DNA of 64,000 nt from Microbacterium oxydans (GCF_000956525.1 NZ_JYIW01000026.1:186001-250000); one strand, 5' to 3'. Counted from the stretch's first letter, positions 52,603-63,559 are shown. The notes: a model not told the origin generated them from the sequence alone. Numbers and translations: made by a program.

Positions 52603-53391
52603 TCAGTACGCGGGGTCGATCAGGTCGGGCGAGACCTCGGATGCCGCTGCCTCGTCGACGAAGAACACCGTGCGCTTGCGTCCCTTGGCGCCGGCCGCTG
52701 GCACACTCGTGTAGCTCGCCCCGGCGAGGGCGAGGCCGAGCGCTGATGCCTTGTCGGCGCCGGTGAGCACCAGCCAGACGCGCTTCGAGGAGTTGAGGAC
52801 GGGCCTGGTGAGCGTCACGCGCTCCGGCGGGGGCTTCGGGGAGTTGCGAACCGGCAGCGCGGCCACGTCGGTGACGGTGACCTCTTCGCGATCGGGGAAC
52901 AACGATGCGATGTGTCCATCCGGTCCGACCCCGAGGAAGCAGACCGCGAACGACGGCCACGCGTGCTCCTCGGTTCCGAACTCGGCGAGCTCTGCCGCAT
53001 AGGCCGTCGCGGCCTCGTCGAGGCTGAGCCCGCTGTCGGAGGCGGCGACCTCGTGCACGTTCTCAGCAGGCACCGGGATGTGATCGAGCAGCGCCGCGCG
53101 CGACTGCAGGGCGTTGCGGTCGGCGTCATCGCGTGCGACGAACCGTTCGTCACCCCACCAGAAGTGCACGAGCGACCAGTCGATCTTCGCTGCGCGAGGG
53201 TGCTCAGCCGCAGCGCGCAGCACGGCCGCGCCCATCGACCCTCCGGTGAGGGCGATGTGTGCGATGCGTCCGTTCCGGGTGCGCGCACGCACCCGGGTCA
53301 GGAAACGATCGGCCACGCTGGTCGCGAGGGCTGCGGGGGTGGCTTCGACCACGACCCGCTTCTCTGCGGACGGTGCCTGCATCTGACTCAC
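52603..53391 (-). CDS. pgl: 6-phosphogluconolactonase
   Basis: This is a 262-residue enzyme of the NagB/SOL/DevB type that hydrolyses 6-phosphogluconolactone, the second step of the oxidative pentose phosphate pathway. Motifs are ALTGGSMGAAVL, VHFWWGDERFV and LGVGPDGHIASLFP. Start GTG 53391 overlaps the opcA stop (GTGA); Met at 53382 is an alternative. It is the last gene of the tkt-tal-pgi-zwf-opcA-pgl operon. Confidence 0.93.
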   Translation of the reverse strand: MSQMQAPSAEKRVVVEATPAALATSVADRFLTRVRARTRNGRIAHIALTGGSMGAAVLRAAAEHPRAAKIDWSLVHFWWGDERFVARDDADRNALQSRAALLDHIPVPAENVHEVAASDSGLSLDEAATAYAAELAEFGTEEHAWPSFAVCFLGVGPDGHIASLFPDREEVTVTDVAALPVRNSPKPPPERVTLTRPVLNSSKRVWLVLTGADKASALGLALAGASYTSVPAAGAKGRKRTVFFVDEAAASEVSPDLIDPAY

Positions 53392-54323
53392 GCTCCTGTC
53401 TCGGGCGGACCCAGCTTCTCCCAGCCCTCCGCGATCACTCGACCGTACAGGAGGTCGGGGTCGAGACGACGCAGCTCCTCCGCGAGGCACTCACGCAGCG
53501 TCCTCCGCGGCAGGTGCAGGTCGTGGTTCGGCTGACCGGGCTGTGTGAGCACCGCGACGCCCGGCGTCGGACGCTCGAGCAGGATGTCGCCGTCCGCCCG
53601 GGTGAGGCGCACCGACTTGATGCCCTCCTCCCAGCTCTTCGGGTCTTCGTACGACCAGACCACTGGCATTTCGAGCGCCATCTGCAGCCACGCCGCGAGC
53701 AAGGCGGTCGACGGCGAGGCGGCCGCGCCACGGACCTCGACACCGGTGATCTCCTCGTACGGCGGCTGGTCGAGCACGGCCGCGAGCTGCTCACGCCAGT
53801 GCGTGAGCCTCGTCCACGCGAGGTCGGTGTCGCCGGGAGCGTGCGTCTCGCCCAGCAGAGCCAGACGGTCGCGCACATCGGTCGCCGTGGCGGCATCCGT
53901 GATCCGGCGCTGGGCGATCTTGCCGAGCGGCGACTTCGCCGGTGCGTACGGCGCCTCTTCCGGCCACCATGCGACCACAGGAGCGTCCGGAAGTAGGAGG
54001 CCCGTGATGAGGCTCTCCTCGTTGCTCGCGGCGTCGCCGAAGGCGCGGAGCACCACGACCTCGCTCGCGCCGGCGTCGCCGCCGACACGGATCTGCGCGT
54101 CGAGGCGCGATTCGCCCTCACCGGTCGTGAGCACGATGACGCGCATCGGGTGCTCGCGGGATGCATCGTTGGCGGCGTCGATGGCCGCCTCGGCCACGCC
54201 GTTTCGCGCCGAGATGACCAGGGTGAGCACGCGTCCGAGGGCGACAGCGCCGCCCTCTTCGCGTACCTTCACCAGCTGCTTCGCGACCTGGCTGACCGTC
54301 GTGTCGGGAAGGTCGATGATCAC
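53388..54323 (-). CDS. opcA: Glucose-6-phosphate dehydrogenase assembly protein
   Basis: This is a 311-residue OpcA. VIIDLPDTTVSQVAKQLVKVREEGGAVALGRVLTLVI opens the protein, LLLPDAPVVAWWPEEAPYAP is the diagnostic central block, and the C-terminal half contains EWS-like VVWSYEDPKSWEEGIKSVRL. In cyanobacteria and actinobacteria OpcA is needed for full Zwf activity. GTGA overlaps link it to zwf upstream and pgl downstream. That supports fixed stoichiometry with both. Confidence 0.94.
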   Translation of the reverse strand: MIIDLPDTTVSQVAKQLVKVREEGGAVALGRVLTLVISARNGVAEAAIDAANDASREHPMRVIVLTTGEGESRLDAQIRVGGDAGASEVVVLRAFGDAASNEESLITGLLLPDAPVVAWWPEEAPYAPAKSPLGKIAQRRITDAATATDVRDRLALLGETHAPGDTDLAWTRLTHWREQLAAVLDQPPYEEITGVEVRGAAASPSTALLAAWLQMALEMPVVWSYEDPKSWEEGIKSVRLTRADGDILLERPTPGVAVLTQPGQPNHDLHLPRRTLRECLAEELRRLDPDLLYGRVIAEGWEKLGPPETGA

Positions 54324-55867
54324 GGGCGTCTCCAGACTCGTCCGTCGCGGGCAAGCAGGTCGTCGGCAGCTGCCGGTCCCCACGAGCCTGGCGCGTACTG
54401 TTCGACTGGACCGCCCTCGGCAGCCCAGAACTTCTCCACCGGGTCGAGGATCTTCCAGGAGAGCTCGACCTCTTCGTGCCGCGGGAACAGCGGCGGGTCG
54501 CCCAGGAGGACGTCGAGGATCAGCCGCTCGTACGCTTCGGGGCTCGCCTCGGTGAACGCGTGCCCGTAGCCGAAGTCCATCGTGACGTCGCGCACGTTCG
54601 TGCCGTTGCCCGGCACCTTGGAGCCGAAGCGGATGGTCACGCCCTCGTCGGGCTGCACACGGATCACGAGGGCGTTCTGGCCGAGTTCCGAGGTGTTGCT
54701 GCGCCCGAAGAGATGTTCCGGCGCGCGCTTGAACACGACGGCGACCTCGGTCACACGACGGCCGAGACGCTTCCCGGTGCGCAGGTAGAAGGGCACACCC
54801 GACCAGCGGCGGGTGTCGATCTCGAGCTTGATGGCCGCGTACGTCTCCGTGGCGGACTCAGGGTTCATGCCCTCCTCGTCGAGGAAGCCGGTGACCTTCT
54901 CGCCGCCCTGCCACCCGCCCGCGTACTGACCGCGGGCAGTCGCCTGGGAGAGGTCGTCCGGCACGTGCACAGCGGCAAGCACCTTCTCCTTCTCGGCACG
55001 CAGGTGCTCGGCGGAGAGGCTGATCGGCTCTTCCATCGCGGTGAGAGCGAGCAGCTGCAGCAGGTGGTTCTGGATGACGTCGCGTGCTGCGCCGACGCCG
55101 TCGTAGTAGCCGGCGCGTCCGCCGACGCCGATGTCCTCGGCCATCGTGATCTGCACGTGGTCGACGTAGTTGCGGTTCCAGATCGGCTCGTACAGCTCGT
55201 TCGCGAAGCGCAGCGCCAGGATGTTCTGGACCGTCTCCTTGCCGAGGTAGTGGTCGATACGGAAGATCGAGTCGGCGGAGAACGCCACCTCGAGTGCCTT
55301 GTTCAGCTCGCGGGCGGATTCGAGATCGTGACCGAACGGCTTCTCGATCACGACGCGACGCCAGCGATCCTCGCCCTCTTCGTCGCCGACGAGACCGGAG
55401 TCCTTGAGCTGCTGAGCGACCACCGCGAACGACTTCGGCGGGATCGACAGGTAGAAGGCGTGGTTCCCCATGGTCCCGCGCTCCACGTCGAGCTGATCGA
55501 CGGTCTCGCGGAGCTTGACGAACGACTCCGGATTGTCGAACTCGCCGGACACGAAGCGGATGCCCTGCAGCAGCTGCTCCCACGTCTCCTCGCGGAACGG
55601 GGTGCGTGCGTGCTGCTTGACCGCGTCGTAGACGACCTTGGCGAAGTCCTGGTCCTCCCAGTCCCGTCGGGCGAACCCGACGAGAGCGAATCCGGGAGGG
55701 AGGAGTCCGCGGTTGGCGAGGTCGTAGACCGCGGGCATGAGCTTCTTGCGTGAGAGGTCCCCGGTGACGCCGAAGATCACCAGGGCGCTGGGCCCTGCGA
55801 TCCGGTTCAGGCGGCGATCGTCAGGGTCACGCAGCGGGTTGTGCCCGCGCGAGATGGGAACAGACAT
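54320..55867 (-). CDS. zwf: Glucose-6-phosphate 1-dehydrogenase
   Basis: This is a 515-residue entry enzyme of the oxidative pentose phosphate pathway that makes NADPH. The coenzyme fold is VIFGVTGDLSRKKLMPAVYDLANRG (about 31-55), the substrate motif is RIDHYLGKE with the catalytic His nearby, and EKPFGHD precedes it. The protein is full length. It lies 21 bases after pgi and overlaps opcA by 4 bases. Confidence 0.97.
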   Translation of the reverse strand: MSVPISRGHNPLRDPDDRRLNRIAGPSALVIFGVTGDLSRKKLMPAVYDLANRGLLPPGFALVGFARRDWEDQDFAKVVYDAVKQHARTPFREETWEQLLQGIRFVSGEFDNPESFVKLRETVDQLDVERGTMGNHAFYLSIPPKSFAVVAQQLKDSGLVGDEEGEDRWRRVVIEKPFGHDLESARELNKALEVAFSADSIFRIDHYLGKETVQNILALRFANELYEPIWNRNYVDHVQITMAEDIGVGGRAGYYDGVGAARDVIQNHLLQLLALTAMEEPISLSAEHLRAEKEKVLAAVHVPDDLSQATARGQYAGGWQGGEKVTGFLDEEGMNPESATETYAAIKLEIDTRRWSGVPFYLRTGKRLGRRVTEVAVVFKRAPEHLFGRSNTSELGQNALVIRVQPDEGVTIRFGSKVPGNGTNVRDVTMDFGYGHAFTEASPEAYERLILDVLLGDPPLFPRHEEVELSWKILDPVEKFWAAEGGPVEQYAPGSWGPAAADDLLARDGRVWRRP

Positions 55868-55888
55868 CGGTGAGGGATACTCCTGCGG

Positions 55889-57496
55889 TTACTTCTGTGC
55901 GGCTTCGAAGAGGGCGAGCACGTCGGCCGAGGAGTCCGTGATCGTCAGGGACACGACGGGACGGCCGTGCTCGGCGAGGACCGCGGCATCGCCCGCGGCC
56001 TGCGCCTCGATGAGCTGCCCGAACGTGAAGGGGCGCTCGGGGATCTCGAGGTCGACGTCGGTGCGCTCGAGGATCTGCAGGAACACGCCCTGCGCCGGTC
56101 CGCCCTTGTGGTACTGGCCGGTCGAGTGCAGGAACCGCGGGCCCCAGCCGAACGTCGTCGGACGACCGGAGTCGGCGGCGACCAGCTCTCGGAGACCCTG
56201 CAGCTGCGGGACCTCGAGGCGGTTCACGTAGGCCTGGATCGACACGTAGCCGTCATCGGCCAGCTGCGCCCAGAGCGCGTCGAGCACGCCTTCCACGGTG
56301 CCGGATGCCGCGAGGGCCGCGTCGGAGACACGCACCTCGACGCCGTTCTCGACGAACGCAGGAGCGGTGGGCTCAGGCCGTGCGTCGAGGAGGCCGCGTG
56401 CCGCGACCTTGGCCGACTCCACGTCCGGCTGGTCGAAGGGATTGATGCCGAGCAGGTGACCGGCGATCGCCGTGGCGTACTCCCAGACCATCAGCTGCGC
56501 GCCGAGGCTGCCGCTCACGAGGATCTCGCCCTGATGACGTTCGTGCAGGTGGAACTCGTTCGCGTCGTCGACGAGACGGACGATCTGGAGATCCGACGGC
56601 ACGGCGTCGAGCTCGGGGGAGACCGGAAGGAGCACGACCGGGAGGATACCGGTGCCGTCCTTTCCGGTGGACTCGGCGATCAGCTGCTCGATCCAGTCGG
56701 GCAGGCCCTTGATGTGGGTGCCGTCGGTGATCAGGCCGAGCTTGTCGCGCCGCGGGTTCGTCGCCGCGATCGCGGCGGCGAGGCGGAGCGCCGGGTTGTC
56801 GGCCGAGTCGATCGCGACCTCGAGCAGCGAGGCCTCTGCCTCGTTCAGCAGCTCGTCGATGTCGACGCCGGCAAGGCCGGAGGGCACGAGACCGAAGGCC
56901 GTGAGCGCCGAGTAGCGGCCGCCGACGTTGGGGTCCGCGTTGAAGACGCGGTAGCCGGCCTCACGTGCCGACGTGTCGAGCGGGGAACCCGGGTCGGTGA
57001 CCACGATGATGCGCTCGGTCGGCTCGATGCCGAGGTCGCGGAACGCCGCCTCGAAGGTGCGTCGCTGCGAGTCGGTCTCGACCGTGGAGCCGGACTTCGA
57101 CGAGACCACGAGCGCTGTGTCGGCGAGTCCCTCGTCGAGCGCTGCCAGCACCTGGCCGGGCGCGGTCGAGTCGAGGATCGTCAGCGGCACGCCGGCCGTC
57201 TGCGCGATGACCTCGGGTGCGAGCGAGGATCCGCCCATGCCGGCGAGCACGAAGCGGGTGACGCCCTTGGCGGCCAGCTCGTCACGAAGCGCGGTGATCT
57301 CGGCGACCAGCGGGCGCGAGACCGTGACGGCCTCGATCCAGCCGAGGCGGACAGCCGCCTCGGCCTCTGCCGCCGGGCCCCAGAGCGTGCTGTCGCCGCC
57401 GGTGAGGCGCGACGCGATGAGCTCGCTGACCAGACGGGGGACCGTCTCGTCGATCGCGGCGCGCGCGGCGCCGGACGTGTGGATCGAGAAGGTCAT
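55889..57496 (-). CDS. pgi: Glucose-6-phosphate isomerase
   Basis: This is a 535-residue phosphoglucose isomerase of the actinobacterial branch. SIS-domain features are [34 protein letters not shown] and [28 protein letters not shown] [15 protein letters not shown] and [25 protein letters not shown] follow, with the catalytic Glu/His region later. The start [11 protein letters not shown] overlaps the tal stop as ATGA. Placing pgi in the operon lets fructose-6-phosphate return to the oxidative branch. Confidence 0.93.
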   Translation of the reverse strand: MTFSIHTSGAARAAIDETVPRLVSELIASRLTGGDSTLWGPAAEAEAAVRLGWIEAVTVSRPLVAEITALRDELAAKGVTRFVLAGMGGSSLAPEVIAQTAGVPLTILDSTAPGQVLAALDEGLADTALVVSSKSGSTVETDSQRRTFEAAFRDLGIEPTERIIVVTDPGSPLDTSAREAGYRVFNADPNVGGRYSALTAFGLVPSGLAGVDIDELLNEAEASLLEVAIDSADNPALRLAAAIAATNPRRDKLGLITDGTHIKGLPDWIEQLIAESTGKDGTGILPVVLLPVSPELDAVPSDLQIVRLVDDANEFHLHERHQGEILVSGSLGAQLMVWEYATAIAGHLLGINPFDQPDVESAKVAARGLLDARPEPTAPAFVENGVEVRVSDAALAASGTVEGVLDALWAQLADDGYVSIQAYVNRLEVPQLQGLRELVAADSGRPTTFGWGPRFLHSTGQYHKGGPAQGVFLQILERTDVDLEIPERPFTFGQLIEAQAAGDAAVLAEHGRPVVSLTITDSSADVLALFEAAQK

Positions 57497-58605
57497 CGCT
57501 GCGCCTCCAGCGCCTCGGACACCTGCGCCAGCAGATCGTGCCAGGAATCGATGAACTTCGCGACGCCCTCGTCCTCGAGCACCTGGGTGACATCGGTCAG
57601 GTCGACGCCGACAGCGGCGAGCTGGTCGAACACCTCGTGGGCCTCTGCATAACCGCCGGTGATCGTGTCGCCGGTGATCACGCCGTGGTCGAAGGTGGCC
57701 TCGAGGGTCTTCTCCGGCATGGTGTTCACGACGCCATCGGCCACCAGCTCGGTCACGTAGAGCGTGTCGGGCAGGTTCGGGTCCTTGACGCCGGTCGAGG
57801 CCCACAGCGGACGCTGCAGGTTCGCACCGAGCTTGATGAGGTCCTGCGCGCGCTGCTCGCCGAACTTCTGCTCGAAGAGCTCGTAGGCGAGACGCGCGTT
57901 CGCGAGACCGGCCTTGCTCTTGAGCGCGAGTGCCTCGTCGGTGCCGATCGCCTCGAGGCGCTTGTCGGTCTCGGTGTCGACCCGTGACACGAAGAACGAG
58001 GCGACCGAGTGGATGCTCGACAGGTCGAAGTCGGCGCTGTGCGCACGCTCGAGGCCGGTCAGGTACGCGTCGATGACCTCTGCGTAGCGCTCCAGGCTGA
58101 AGATCAGGGTGACGTTGACGCTGATACCGGAGGCGATGGCCTCGGTGATCGCGGGGAGCCCTGCCTTGGTCGCCGGGATCTTGACGAGCAGGTTCGGGCG
58201 GTCGACCTTGGCCCACAGCTGCTTCGCGGACGCGACGGTGCCCTCGGTGTCGTGTGCGAGGTCGGGGGAGACCTCGATCGAGACCCGGCCGTCGACGTGA
58301 CCTGACTGCTCCCACACGGGGCGGAAGATGTCGAGCGCTGCGGCGACGTCCTGCGTCGTGGCGGCAAAGACGGCATCTTCAGCGCTGGTGCCGGCGGCGG
58401 CGAGCTCGGTGAGCTGCGCGTCGTAGGACGTGTCGTTCTTGTCGGTGATCGCGTTCGCGAAGATCGTCGGGTTTGTGGTGACGCCAACGATGTTGCGCGA
58501 CTCGATGAGCTCGGCGAGGTTGCCCGTCGAGATGCGCGAGCGGGAGAGGTCGTCGAGCCAGATGCTGACGCCGGCGGCGGCGAGCTGTGCGGTGGGGGTG
58601 CTCAT
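57493..58605 (-). CDS. tal: Transaldolase
   Basis: This is a 370-residue transaldolase of the longer actinobacterial type. [13 protein letters not shown] and [16 protein letters not shown] form the phosphate-binding side. The Schiff-base Lys is K142 in [24 protein letters not shown] and [12 protein letters not shown] follow. It exchanges three-carbon units between sedoheptulose-7-phosphate and glyceraldehyde-3-phosphate. ATGA overlaps connect it to tkt before and pgi after. Confidence 0.96.
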   Translation of the reverse strand: MSTPTAQLAAAGVSIWLDDLSRSRISTGNLAELIESRNIVGVTTNPTIFANAITDKNDTSYDAQLTELAAAGTSAEDAVFAATTQDVAAALDIFRPVWEQSGHVDGRVSIEVSPDLAHDTEGTVASAKQLWAKVDRPNLLVKIPATKAGLPAITEAIASGISVNVTLIFSLERYAEVIDAYLTGLERAHSADFDLSSIHSVASFFVSRVDTETDKRLEAIGTDEALALKSKAGLANARLAYELFEQKFGEQRAQDLIKLGANLQRPLWASTGVKDPNLPDTLYVTELVADGVVNTMPEKTLEATFDHGVITGDTITGGYAEAHEVFDQLAAVGVDLTDVTQVLEDEGVAKFIDSWHDLLAQVSEALEAQR

Positions 58606-60719
58606 GCGTTCTCCTTGGTGCTGTTGGCCGCGAGGGTCTCGCGGACGGCCGCGATGACGGCCTCGGTGGTGATGCCGAACTTCTCGAACAGGGTCTTGTA
58701 GTCGGCGGAGGCGCCGAAGTGGTCGATGCCGACGGAGCGGCCGCGGTCGCCCACGATGCCGCGCCAGGTGAGCACGGAACCGGCCTCGACCGAGACGCGG
58801 GCGGTGACGGATGCCGGGAGGACCGACTCGCGGTACGCCTCGTCCTGCTCGTCGAACCACTCGAGCGACGGAGCCGACACGACACGGACGCCGATGCCCT
58901 CGGATGCCAGTGCTGCGCGGGCCTCGACGGCCAGCTGCACCTCGGAGCCGGTGGCGACGATGATCACATCGGGGGTGCCCTCCGGTGCCTCGGCGAGCAC
59001 GTATGCGCCCTTGGCGGTGTTGGATGCGGCAGCGAAGGTCTCGCCGGATGCCGCGCCGTCTCCGCGCTCGAACACCGGGATGTTCTGGCGGGTCAGGGCG
59101 ATACCTGCGGGGCCCTCCTGGCGACGGAGGATCTCGAGCCAGGCTTCGGCGGTCTCGTTGGCATCCGCCGGGCGGACGACCGCGAGGTTCGGGATCGCAC
59201 GGAGCGTCGCGAGCTGCTCGATCGGCTGGTGGGTCGGTCCGTCCTCACCCAGGGCGACCGAGTCGTGCGTCCAGACGAACACGCTGGGCACGTTCATGAG
59301 AGCTGCGAGACGGACTGCGGGACGCATGTAGTCGCTGAAGATCAGGAAGGTGCCGCCGAACGCGCGGGTCGGGCCGTGGAGCACGATGCCGTTGACGATG
59401 GCGCCCATGGCGTGCTCGCGGATGCCGAAGTGCAGCACGCGACCGTAGGGGTTGCCCGACCACTCGTGGGTCGACCATTCCTCGGGGATGAAGGACGCTG
59501 CACCCTTGATCGTGGTGAGGTTCGACTCGGCGAGGTCGGCCGAGCCGCCCCAGAGCTCGGGGAGCTGCGCGGCGAGGGCGTTGATGACCTGGCCGGACGC
59601 GGCGCGGGTCGAGACGTCCTTGCCTGCCTCGAACACCGGGAGAGCGGTCGAGATGTCAGACGGCAGCTCGCCGGCCTCGAGGCGGTCGAGGAGCTGCTTG
59701 CGCTCCGGGTTCGCAGCAGCCCAGGCATCGAAGGCGGTCTGCCACTCGGCGCGTGCGTCGGCTGCGCGGGCGACCAATCCACGGGTGTGGGCGATCACGT
59801 CGTCGGCGACCGCGAAGTGCTGCTCCGGGTCGAAGCCGAGCACCTTCTTGGTGGCGGCGAGCTCGTCTGCGCCGAGCGCGGAGCCGTGGATCTTGCCGCT
59901 GTTCTGCTTGCCGGGCGAGGGCCAGCCGATGATGGTCTTGAGGATGATGAGCGAGGGCTTCGAGGTCTCGCCCTTGGCGGCCTCGATCGCCGCATACAGC
60001 TCTGCGACGTCTTCGACGTACTCGCCCGACTTCTTCCAGTCGACGACCTGCACCTGCCAGCCGTACGCCTCGTAGCGCTTGGCGACATCCTCGGTGAAGG
60101 CGACGTTGGTGTCGTCCTCGATCGAGATCTGGTTGGAGTCGTAGATGGCGATCAGGTTGCCGAGCTGCTGGTGACCGGCGAGCGAGGATGCCTCGCTGGT
60201 GATGCCTTCCTGCAGGTCGCCGTCACCGGCGATCGCGTACACGAAGTGGTCGAACGGGCTCGTGCCGGGCGCCGCGTCCGGGTCGAACAGACCGCGCTCG
60301 TACCGGGCGGCATACGCGAAGCCGACGGCGGACGCGAGGCCCTGGCCGAGGGGACCGGTCGTGATCTCGACGCCCTTGGTGTGGCCGTATTCCGGGTGAC
60401 CGGGAGTGAGCGAGCCCCACGTACGCAGAGCCTTGAGGTCATCCAGCTCGAGGCCGAACCCTCCGAGGTACAGCTCGACGTACTGCGTGAGGGAGGAGTG
60501 TCCCACCGACAGGATGAAGCGGTCGCGGCCGAGCCAGTCGGTGTCGGTCGGGTCGTGGCGAAGCACGCGCTGGTAGAGGAGGTAGGCAGCGGGAGCAAGG
60601 CTCATCGCGGTGCCGGGGTGGCCGTTCCCGACCTTCTCCACGGCGTCTGCCGCCAAGATCCGCGCGGTGTCCACCGCGCGTCGATCGATTTCTTCCCACT
60701 GCAATTCCGACACGTCCAT
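58602..60719 (-). CDS. tkt: Transketolase
   Basis: This is a 705-residue thiamine-diphosphate enzyme and first gene of the pentose-phosphate operon. The N-terminal domain has [14 protein letters not shown] and [21 protein letters not shown]. The cofactor motif is AGDGDLQEG...[12 protein letters not shown], and the C-terminal part has [18 protein letters not shown] and GREHAMG-like [14 protein letters not shown]. The start [10 protein letters not shown] has GGAAAGG upstream. The 217 bases before it, shared with ctaB, contain its likely promoter and an inverted repeat. Confidence 0.96.
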   Translation of the reverse strand: MDVSELQWEEIDRRAVDTARILAADAVEKVGNGHPGTAMSLAPAAYLLYQRVLRHDPTDTDWLGRDRFILSVGHSSLTQYVELYLGGFGLELDDLKALRTWGSLTPGHPEYGHTKGVEITTGPLGQGLASAVGFAYAARYERGLFDPDAAPGTSPFDHFVYAIAGDGDLQEGITSEASSLAGHQQLGNLIAIYDSNQISIEDDTNVAFTEDVAKRYEAYGWQVQVVDWKKSGEYVEDVAELYAAIEAAKGETSKPSLIILKTIIGWPSPGKQNSGKIHGSALGADELAATKKVLGFDPEQHFAVADDVIAHTRGLVARAADARAEWQTAFDAWAAANPERKQLLDRLEAGELPSDISTALPVFEAGKDVSTRAASGQVINALAAQLPELWGGSADLAESNLTTIKGAASFIPEEWSTHEWSGNPYGRVLHFGIREHAMGAIVNGIVLHGPTRAFGGTFLIFSDYMRPAVRLAALMNVPSVFVWTHDSVALGEDGPTHQPIEQLATLRAIPNLAVVRPADANETAEAWLEILRRQEGPAGIALTRQNIPVFERGDGAASGETFAAASNTAKGAYVLAEAPEGTPDVIIVATGSEVQLAVEARAALASEGIGVRVVSAPSLEWFDEQDEAYRESVLPASVTARVSVEAGSVLTWRGIVGDRGRSVGIDHFGASADYKTLFEKFGITTEAVIAAVRETLAANSTKENA

Positions 60720-60805
60720 GCCCTTTCCGACAGTTTCAAGGGCGCCGTTATTCCCTGGCGCATCCGCATCTGCCCACACAGGACCACCTGATGGAAGAAG
60801 GGGAT

Positions 60806-60844
60806 CACAGCGCTGGGCGCGAGTGATTTCAGCATAGCGCTGTG
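60806..60844. promoter_or_regulatory. Inverted repeat around the tkt -10 region
   Basis: CACAGCGCT (60806-60814) and AGCGCTGTG (60836-60844) are perfect 9-base inverted arms 21 bases apart. TATGCT on the minus strand (60831-60836) is a likely -10 for tkt and lies between the arms. It is a candidate operator for the pentose-phosphate operon. Confidence 0.5.
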
Positions 60845-60918
60845 CCCTTTCCGTCTGACGCTGTCTTACGTCCTGCGGCAGCGGTGGGCGGGGACGGAGC
60901 GGGCAGTCGCGGTGCCCT

Positions 60919-60924
60919 AGACTG
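60919..60924 (+). promoter_or_regulatory. -10 box of ctaB
   Basis: TAGACT lies 11 bases before the ATG at 60936, so the leader would be about five bases. Confidence 0.45.
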
Positions 60925-60935
60925 GAAGGGCTGTC

Positions 60936-61877
60936 ATGACGCGTGTGGAGGAGGCGATCGAGATCTCGACGATGTCTGATCAGACCGTGAGGACGCAGTC
61001 CGTCGGTCGCACGGTGAAGGCCTACGTCGCCCTCACGAAGCCGCGCGTCCTCGAACTGCTGCTCGTGTCGACGGTTCCGGTGATGTTCCTCGCCCAGGGT
61101 GGACTCCCCGACATGTGGCTCGTCCTCGCGACGGTCATCGGCGGGTCCCTGAGCGCCGGCTCAGCCGCCGCGTTCAACATGTACCTCGATCGCGACATCG
61201 ACGCCCACATGCACCGCACCGAGAACCGTCCGCTCGTGACGGGCGAGATCTCGCCGCGCGGCGCGCTGATCTTCTCCTGGACGCTCGCGGTGCTCTCCAC
61301 CGTCTGGCTGTTCTTCACGACGAACTGGTTGGCAGCGGCGCTCTCCGCCGGCGCCATCTTCTTCTACGTCGTGATCTACACGATGATCCTCAAGCGCCGT
61401 ACCGAGCAGAACATCGTCTGGGGCGGCATCGCCGGCTGCTTCCCGGTGCTGATCGGCTGGGCCGCGGTGACCGGTTCGCTGGACTGGCCGGCATTCATCC
61501 TGTTCCTGCTGATCTTCCTCTGGACGCCGCCGCATTACTGGCCGCTGTCGATGAAGTACCGCGACGACTACGACGATGTCGACGTGCCCATGCTCGGCGC
61601 CACGCGCAATGCCTCGCAGGTCGGCCTCCAGGTCATCCTGTACGCCTGGGCGACCATCGCCTGCTCGCTGCTGCTCGTGCCGATCGCGAACATGGGCCTC
61701 GTCTACACCGTCTCAGCGCTCGTCTTCGGAGGCTGGTTCCTCTACGAGTCGCACCGTCTCTACAACCAGGCGGTGCGGGGGAACGAGGCGCGGCCCATGC
61801 GTGTGTTCCACGCCTCGATCACCTACTTGACGTTGATCTTCGTCGCGGTCGCGGTCGATCCGCTGCTTCCGTTCTGA
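60936..61877 (+). CDS. ctaB: Protoheme IX farnesyltransferase (heme O synthase)
   Basis: This is a 313-residue UbiA-family prenyltransferase that adds farnesyl to haem B for cytochrome oxidase. The first Asp-rich motif is [20 protein letters not shown] and the second is [14 protein letters not shown]. About nine membrane helices are visible, beginning [20 protein letters not shown]. The start is uncertain: ATG 60936 or ATG 60972 ([11 protein letters not shown]). Divergent placement next to tkt is standard in actinobacteria. Its last 55 bases overlap the end of a convergent membrane-protein gene. Confidence 0.95.
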   Translation: MTRVEEAIEISTMSDQTVRTQSVGRTVKAYVALTKPRVLELLLVSTVPVMFLAQGGLPDMWLVLATVIGGSLSAGSAAAFNMYLDRDIDAHMHRTENRPLVTGEISPRGALIFSWTLAVLSTVWLFFTTNWLAAALSAGAIFFYVVIYTMILKRRTEQNIVWGGIAGCFPVLIGWAAVTGSLDWPAFILFLLIFLWTPPHYWPLSMKYRDDYDDVDVPMLGATRNASQVGLQVILYAWATIACSLLLVPIANMGLVYTVSALVFGGWFLYESHRLYNQAVRGNEARPMRVFHASITYLTLIFVAVAVDPLLPF

Positions 61878-62281
61878 TCCTCATCGTCCTCGGTCCGCTC
61901 GACGATGGTCGCGTCGGCATCCGTTGACGCGGACGTGACCGTCTCGACGACGGCGTCTGCGCCTGCCTGAGGAGCGTCGTCCTGGACGGCCCAGTCGATG
62001 GGCTCGACGACCACCGGGGTCGGCGTCGGGATGAGCGCCTGCACTGCGGTGAGGGCGATCGCGATCAGGATGCCGATGATGCCGGCGCCGAGCACCGCGG
62101 CTCCGACGACCACGAGTGACTGACCGACGTAGACCTCGACGCCGGTCGCTGTGCCGTCGGTGAGGGTGGTGGTCATCGTGCCGAGCTGGCCCGAGATGAG
62201 CCACGCTCCCACACCGGTCGCCGCGAGGGACAGGGCGAGGAGGAGCCAGAAGCCGATGCTGCGTGTCAGTGACTTGTTCAT
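61823..62281 (-). CDS. Small two-helix membrane protein
   Basis: This is a 152-residue protein with two membrane helices (about 8-28, [21 protein letters not shown], and 52-78, [20 protein letters not shown]). An acidic Thr/Ser/Asp-rich C-terminal tail of about 70 residues ends in [10 protein letters not shown]. Function is unknown. It lies between ctaA and ctaB, so it could be an envelope protein near haem A synthesis, but that is only position. The 3' end overlaps ctaB on the other strand, and the tail encoded in the overlap is low complexity. An upstream ATG at 62290 is also possible. Confidence 0.55.
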   Translation of the reverse strand: MNKSLTRSIGFWLLLALSLAATGVGAWLISGQLGTMTTTLTDGTATGVEVYVGQSLVVVGAAVLGAGIIGILIAIALTAVQALIPTPTPVVVEPIDWAVQDDAPQAGADAVVETVTSASTDADATIVERTEDDEDQNGSSGSTATATKINVK

Positions 62282-62361
62282 GGCCACCACGTTCGCCCAC
62301 GCGTCGATGAACGCGTGATGCGCGAGCTATGGATCGCCTGTGCGGCGATCCGACGGGAGGC

Positions 62362-63501
62362 TCAGCGGGCGGTCTCCACCGGCCGCTTCAAGTGCAGCAC
62401 GACCACGGTGTAGGTCGCTGCGGAGAGTGAGGCGAGCACCATGTGGATCCCGACGAGCAGAGGAGGGAGCCCGTCACGCGCCTGCAGCACGCCGACGGCG
62501 ACCTGCACCGCGATCGCCACGATCAGCACGAGCAGCCACTTGCGCGGCTCGAGACGGAGCACCCAGGCCGAGATCGTCAGCGCCAGGACGAGCACGGCCA
62601 GAATGTAGCCGGGCCAGGAGTGCACGTGCGCCAGCACTGTCGCGTCGAAGCCGTGGCGGAGCACGTCGGGGTCTCCGGAGTGCGGACCGGAGCCGGTGGT
62701 GAGCACACCGAACAGGATCGTGACCGCGAGTGCGAGTCCGGTGACATGGCTGAGGATGCTGAACCACGCGGGCACGGCGCGCTCGCGCGGGCCGGGAGCC
62801 GCGGACAGGCGCACCAGGAACGCGGCGGTGACGCACACGAGCAGCAGTGACGAGGTGTAGTGGAAGCCGACGATGAACGGGTTCAGCCCGGTGAGCACCG
62901 TGATGCCGCCGACGAGCGCCTGTGCGACGACGCCCGCCAGGACGATCCATGCCAGGGCGACGAGGTCGCGTCGGGCGGCGGTCGTACGCACCGAGTAGAC
63001 CGCGGCCGCGACGATGGCGAGGAGGAGGACGCCCGTGGCAAAGGGAAACGCGAGGAGAGCCGGTCCTGCTGCAGCCAGGCCGTAGAAGAAGGTCGCGACG
63101 AAAAACGTGAGAGCGGCCCCGGCGATGCCGCCGACAGCGAACCACAATGCGCGGACGAGCCCGCGCTTGCCGCTGAAGTGATGCAGCACGAGGAGCACGA
63201 CTGCGAGGGCGATGATGCCGACGACGCCCGTCATCAGGCGGTTGCCGAACTCGATGAACCCGTGGATGCCCTGATCGGCGTAGATCGGAACGAGCGATTC
63301 CGGCGTGCAGAGCGGCCACTCGGAGCATCCGAGGCCCGATCCGGTGAGGCGAACCGCGCCACCGGTCCCGATGATGATCGTCTCGCTGATGAACGACAGC
63401 CACGCGAACACGCGCAGCGCGCGGCTCCAGAGGGTGCGGTGCGTCATCGGAGCGCGAACGCCGGCGGCGTCGGTCGAGGAGGAGATCGTCGTGTCGGGCA
63501 T
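62362..63501 (-). CDS. ctaA: Heme A synthase (COX15/CtaA)
   Basis: This is a 379-residue membrane enzyme that oxidises haem O to haem A for cytochrome c oxidase. Two four-helix halves are visible. The first has RLTGSGLGCSEWPLC with the Cys pair and EFGNRLMTG with a haem His region (IHGFIEFGNRLMT). The second has GFHYTSSLLLV and AHVHSWPGYILAVL. ATG 63501 has Shine-Dalgarno GGAGG. It works after CtaB, which is encoded convergently 0.5 kb away. Confidence 0.93.
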   Translation of the reverse strand: MPDTTISSSTDAAGVRAPMTHRTLWSRALRVFAWLSFISETIIIGTGGAVRLTGSGLGCSEWPLCTPESLVPIYADQGIHGFIEFGNRLMTGVVGIIALAVVLLVLHHFSGKRGLVRALWFAVGGIAGAALTFFVATFFYGLAAAGPALLAFPFATGVLLLAIVAAAVYSVRTTAARRDLVALAWIVLAGVVAQALVGGITVLTGLNPFIVGFHYTSSLLLVCVTAAFLVRLSAAPGPRERAVPAWFSILSHVTGLALAVTILFGVLTTGSGPHSGDPDVLRHGFDATVLAHVHSWPGYILAVLVLALTISAWVLRLEPRKWLLVLIVAIAVQVAVGVLQARDGLPPLLVGIHMVLASLSAATYTVVVLHLKRPVETAR

Positions 63502-63559
63502 GGGGCCTCCGGACCGCGGGTGGCGGTGCGGGCACGGCCCAGTCGCCAGGCGGAACCTG

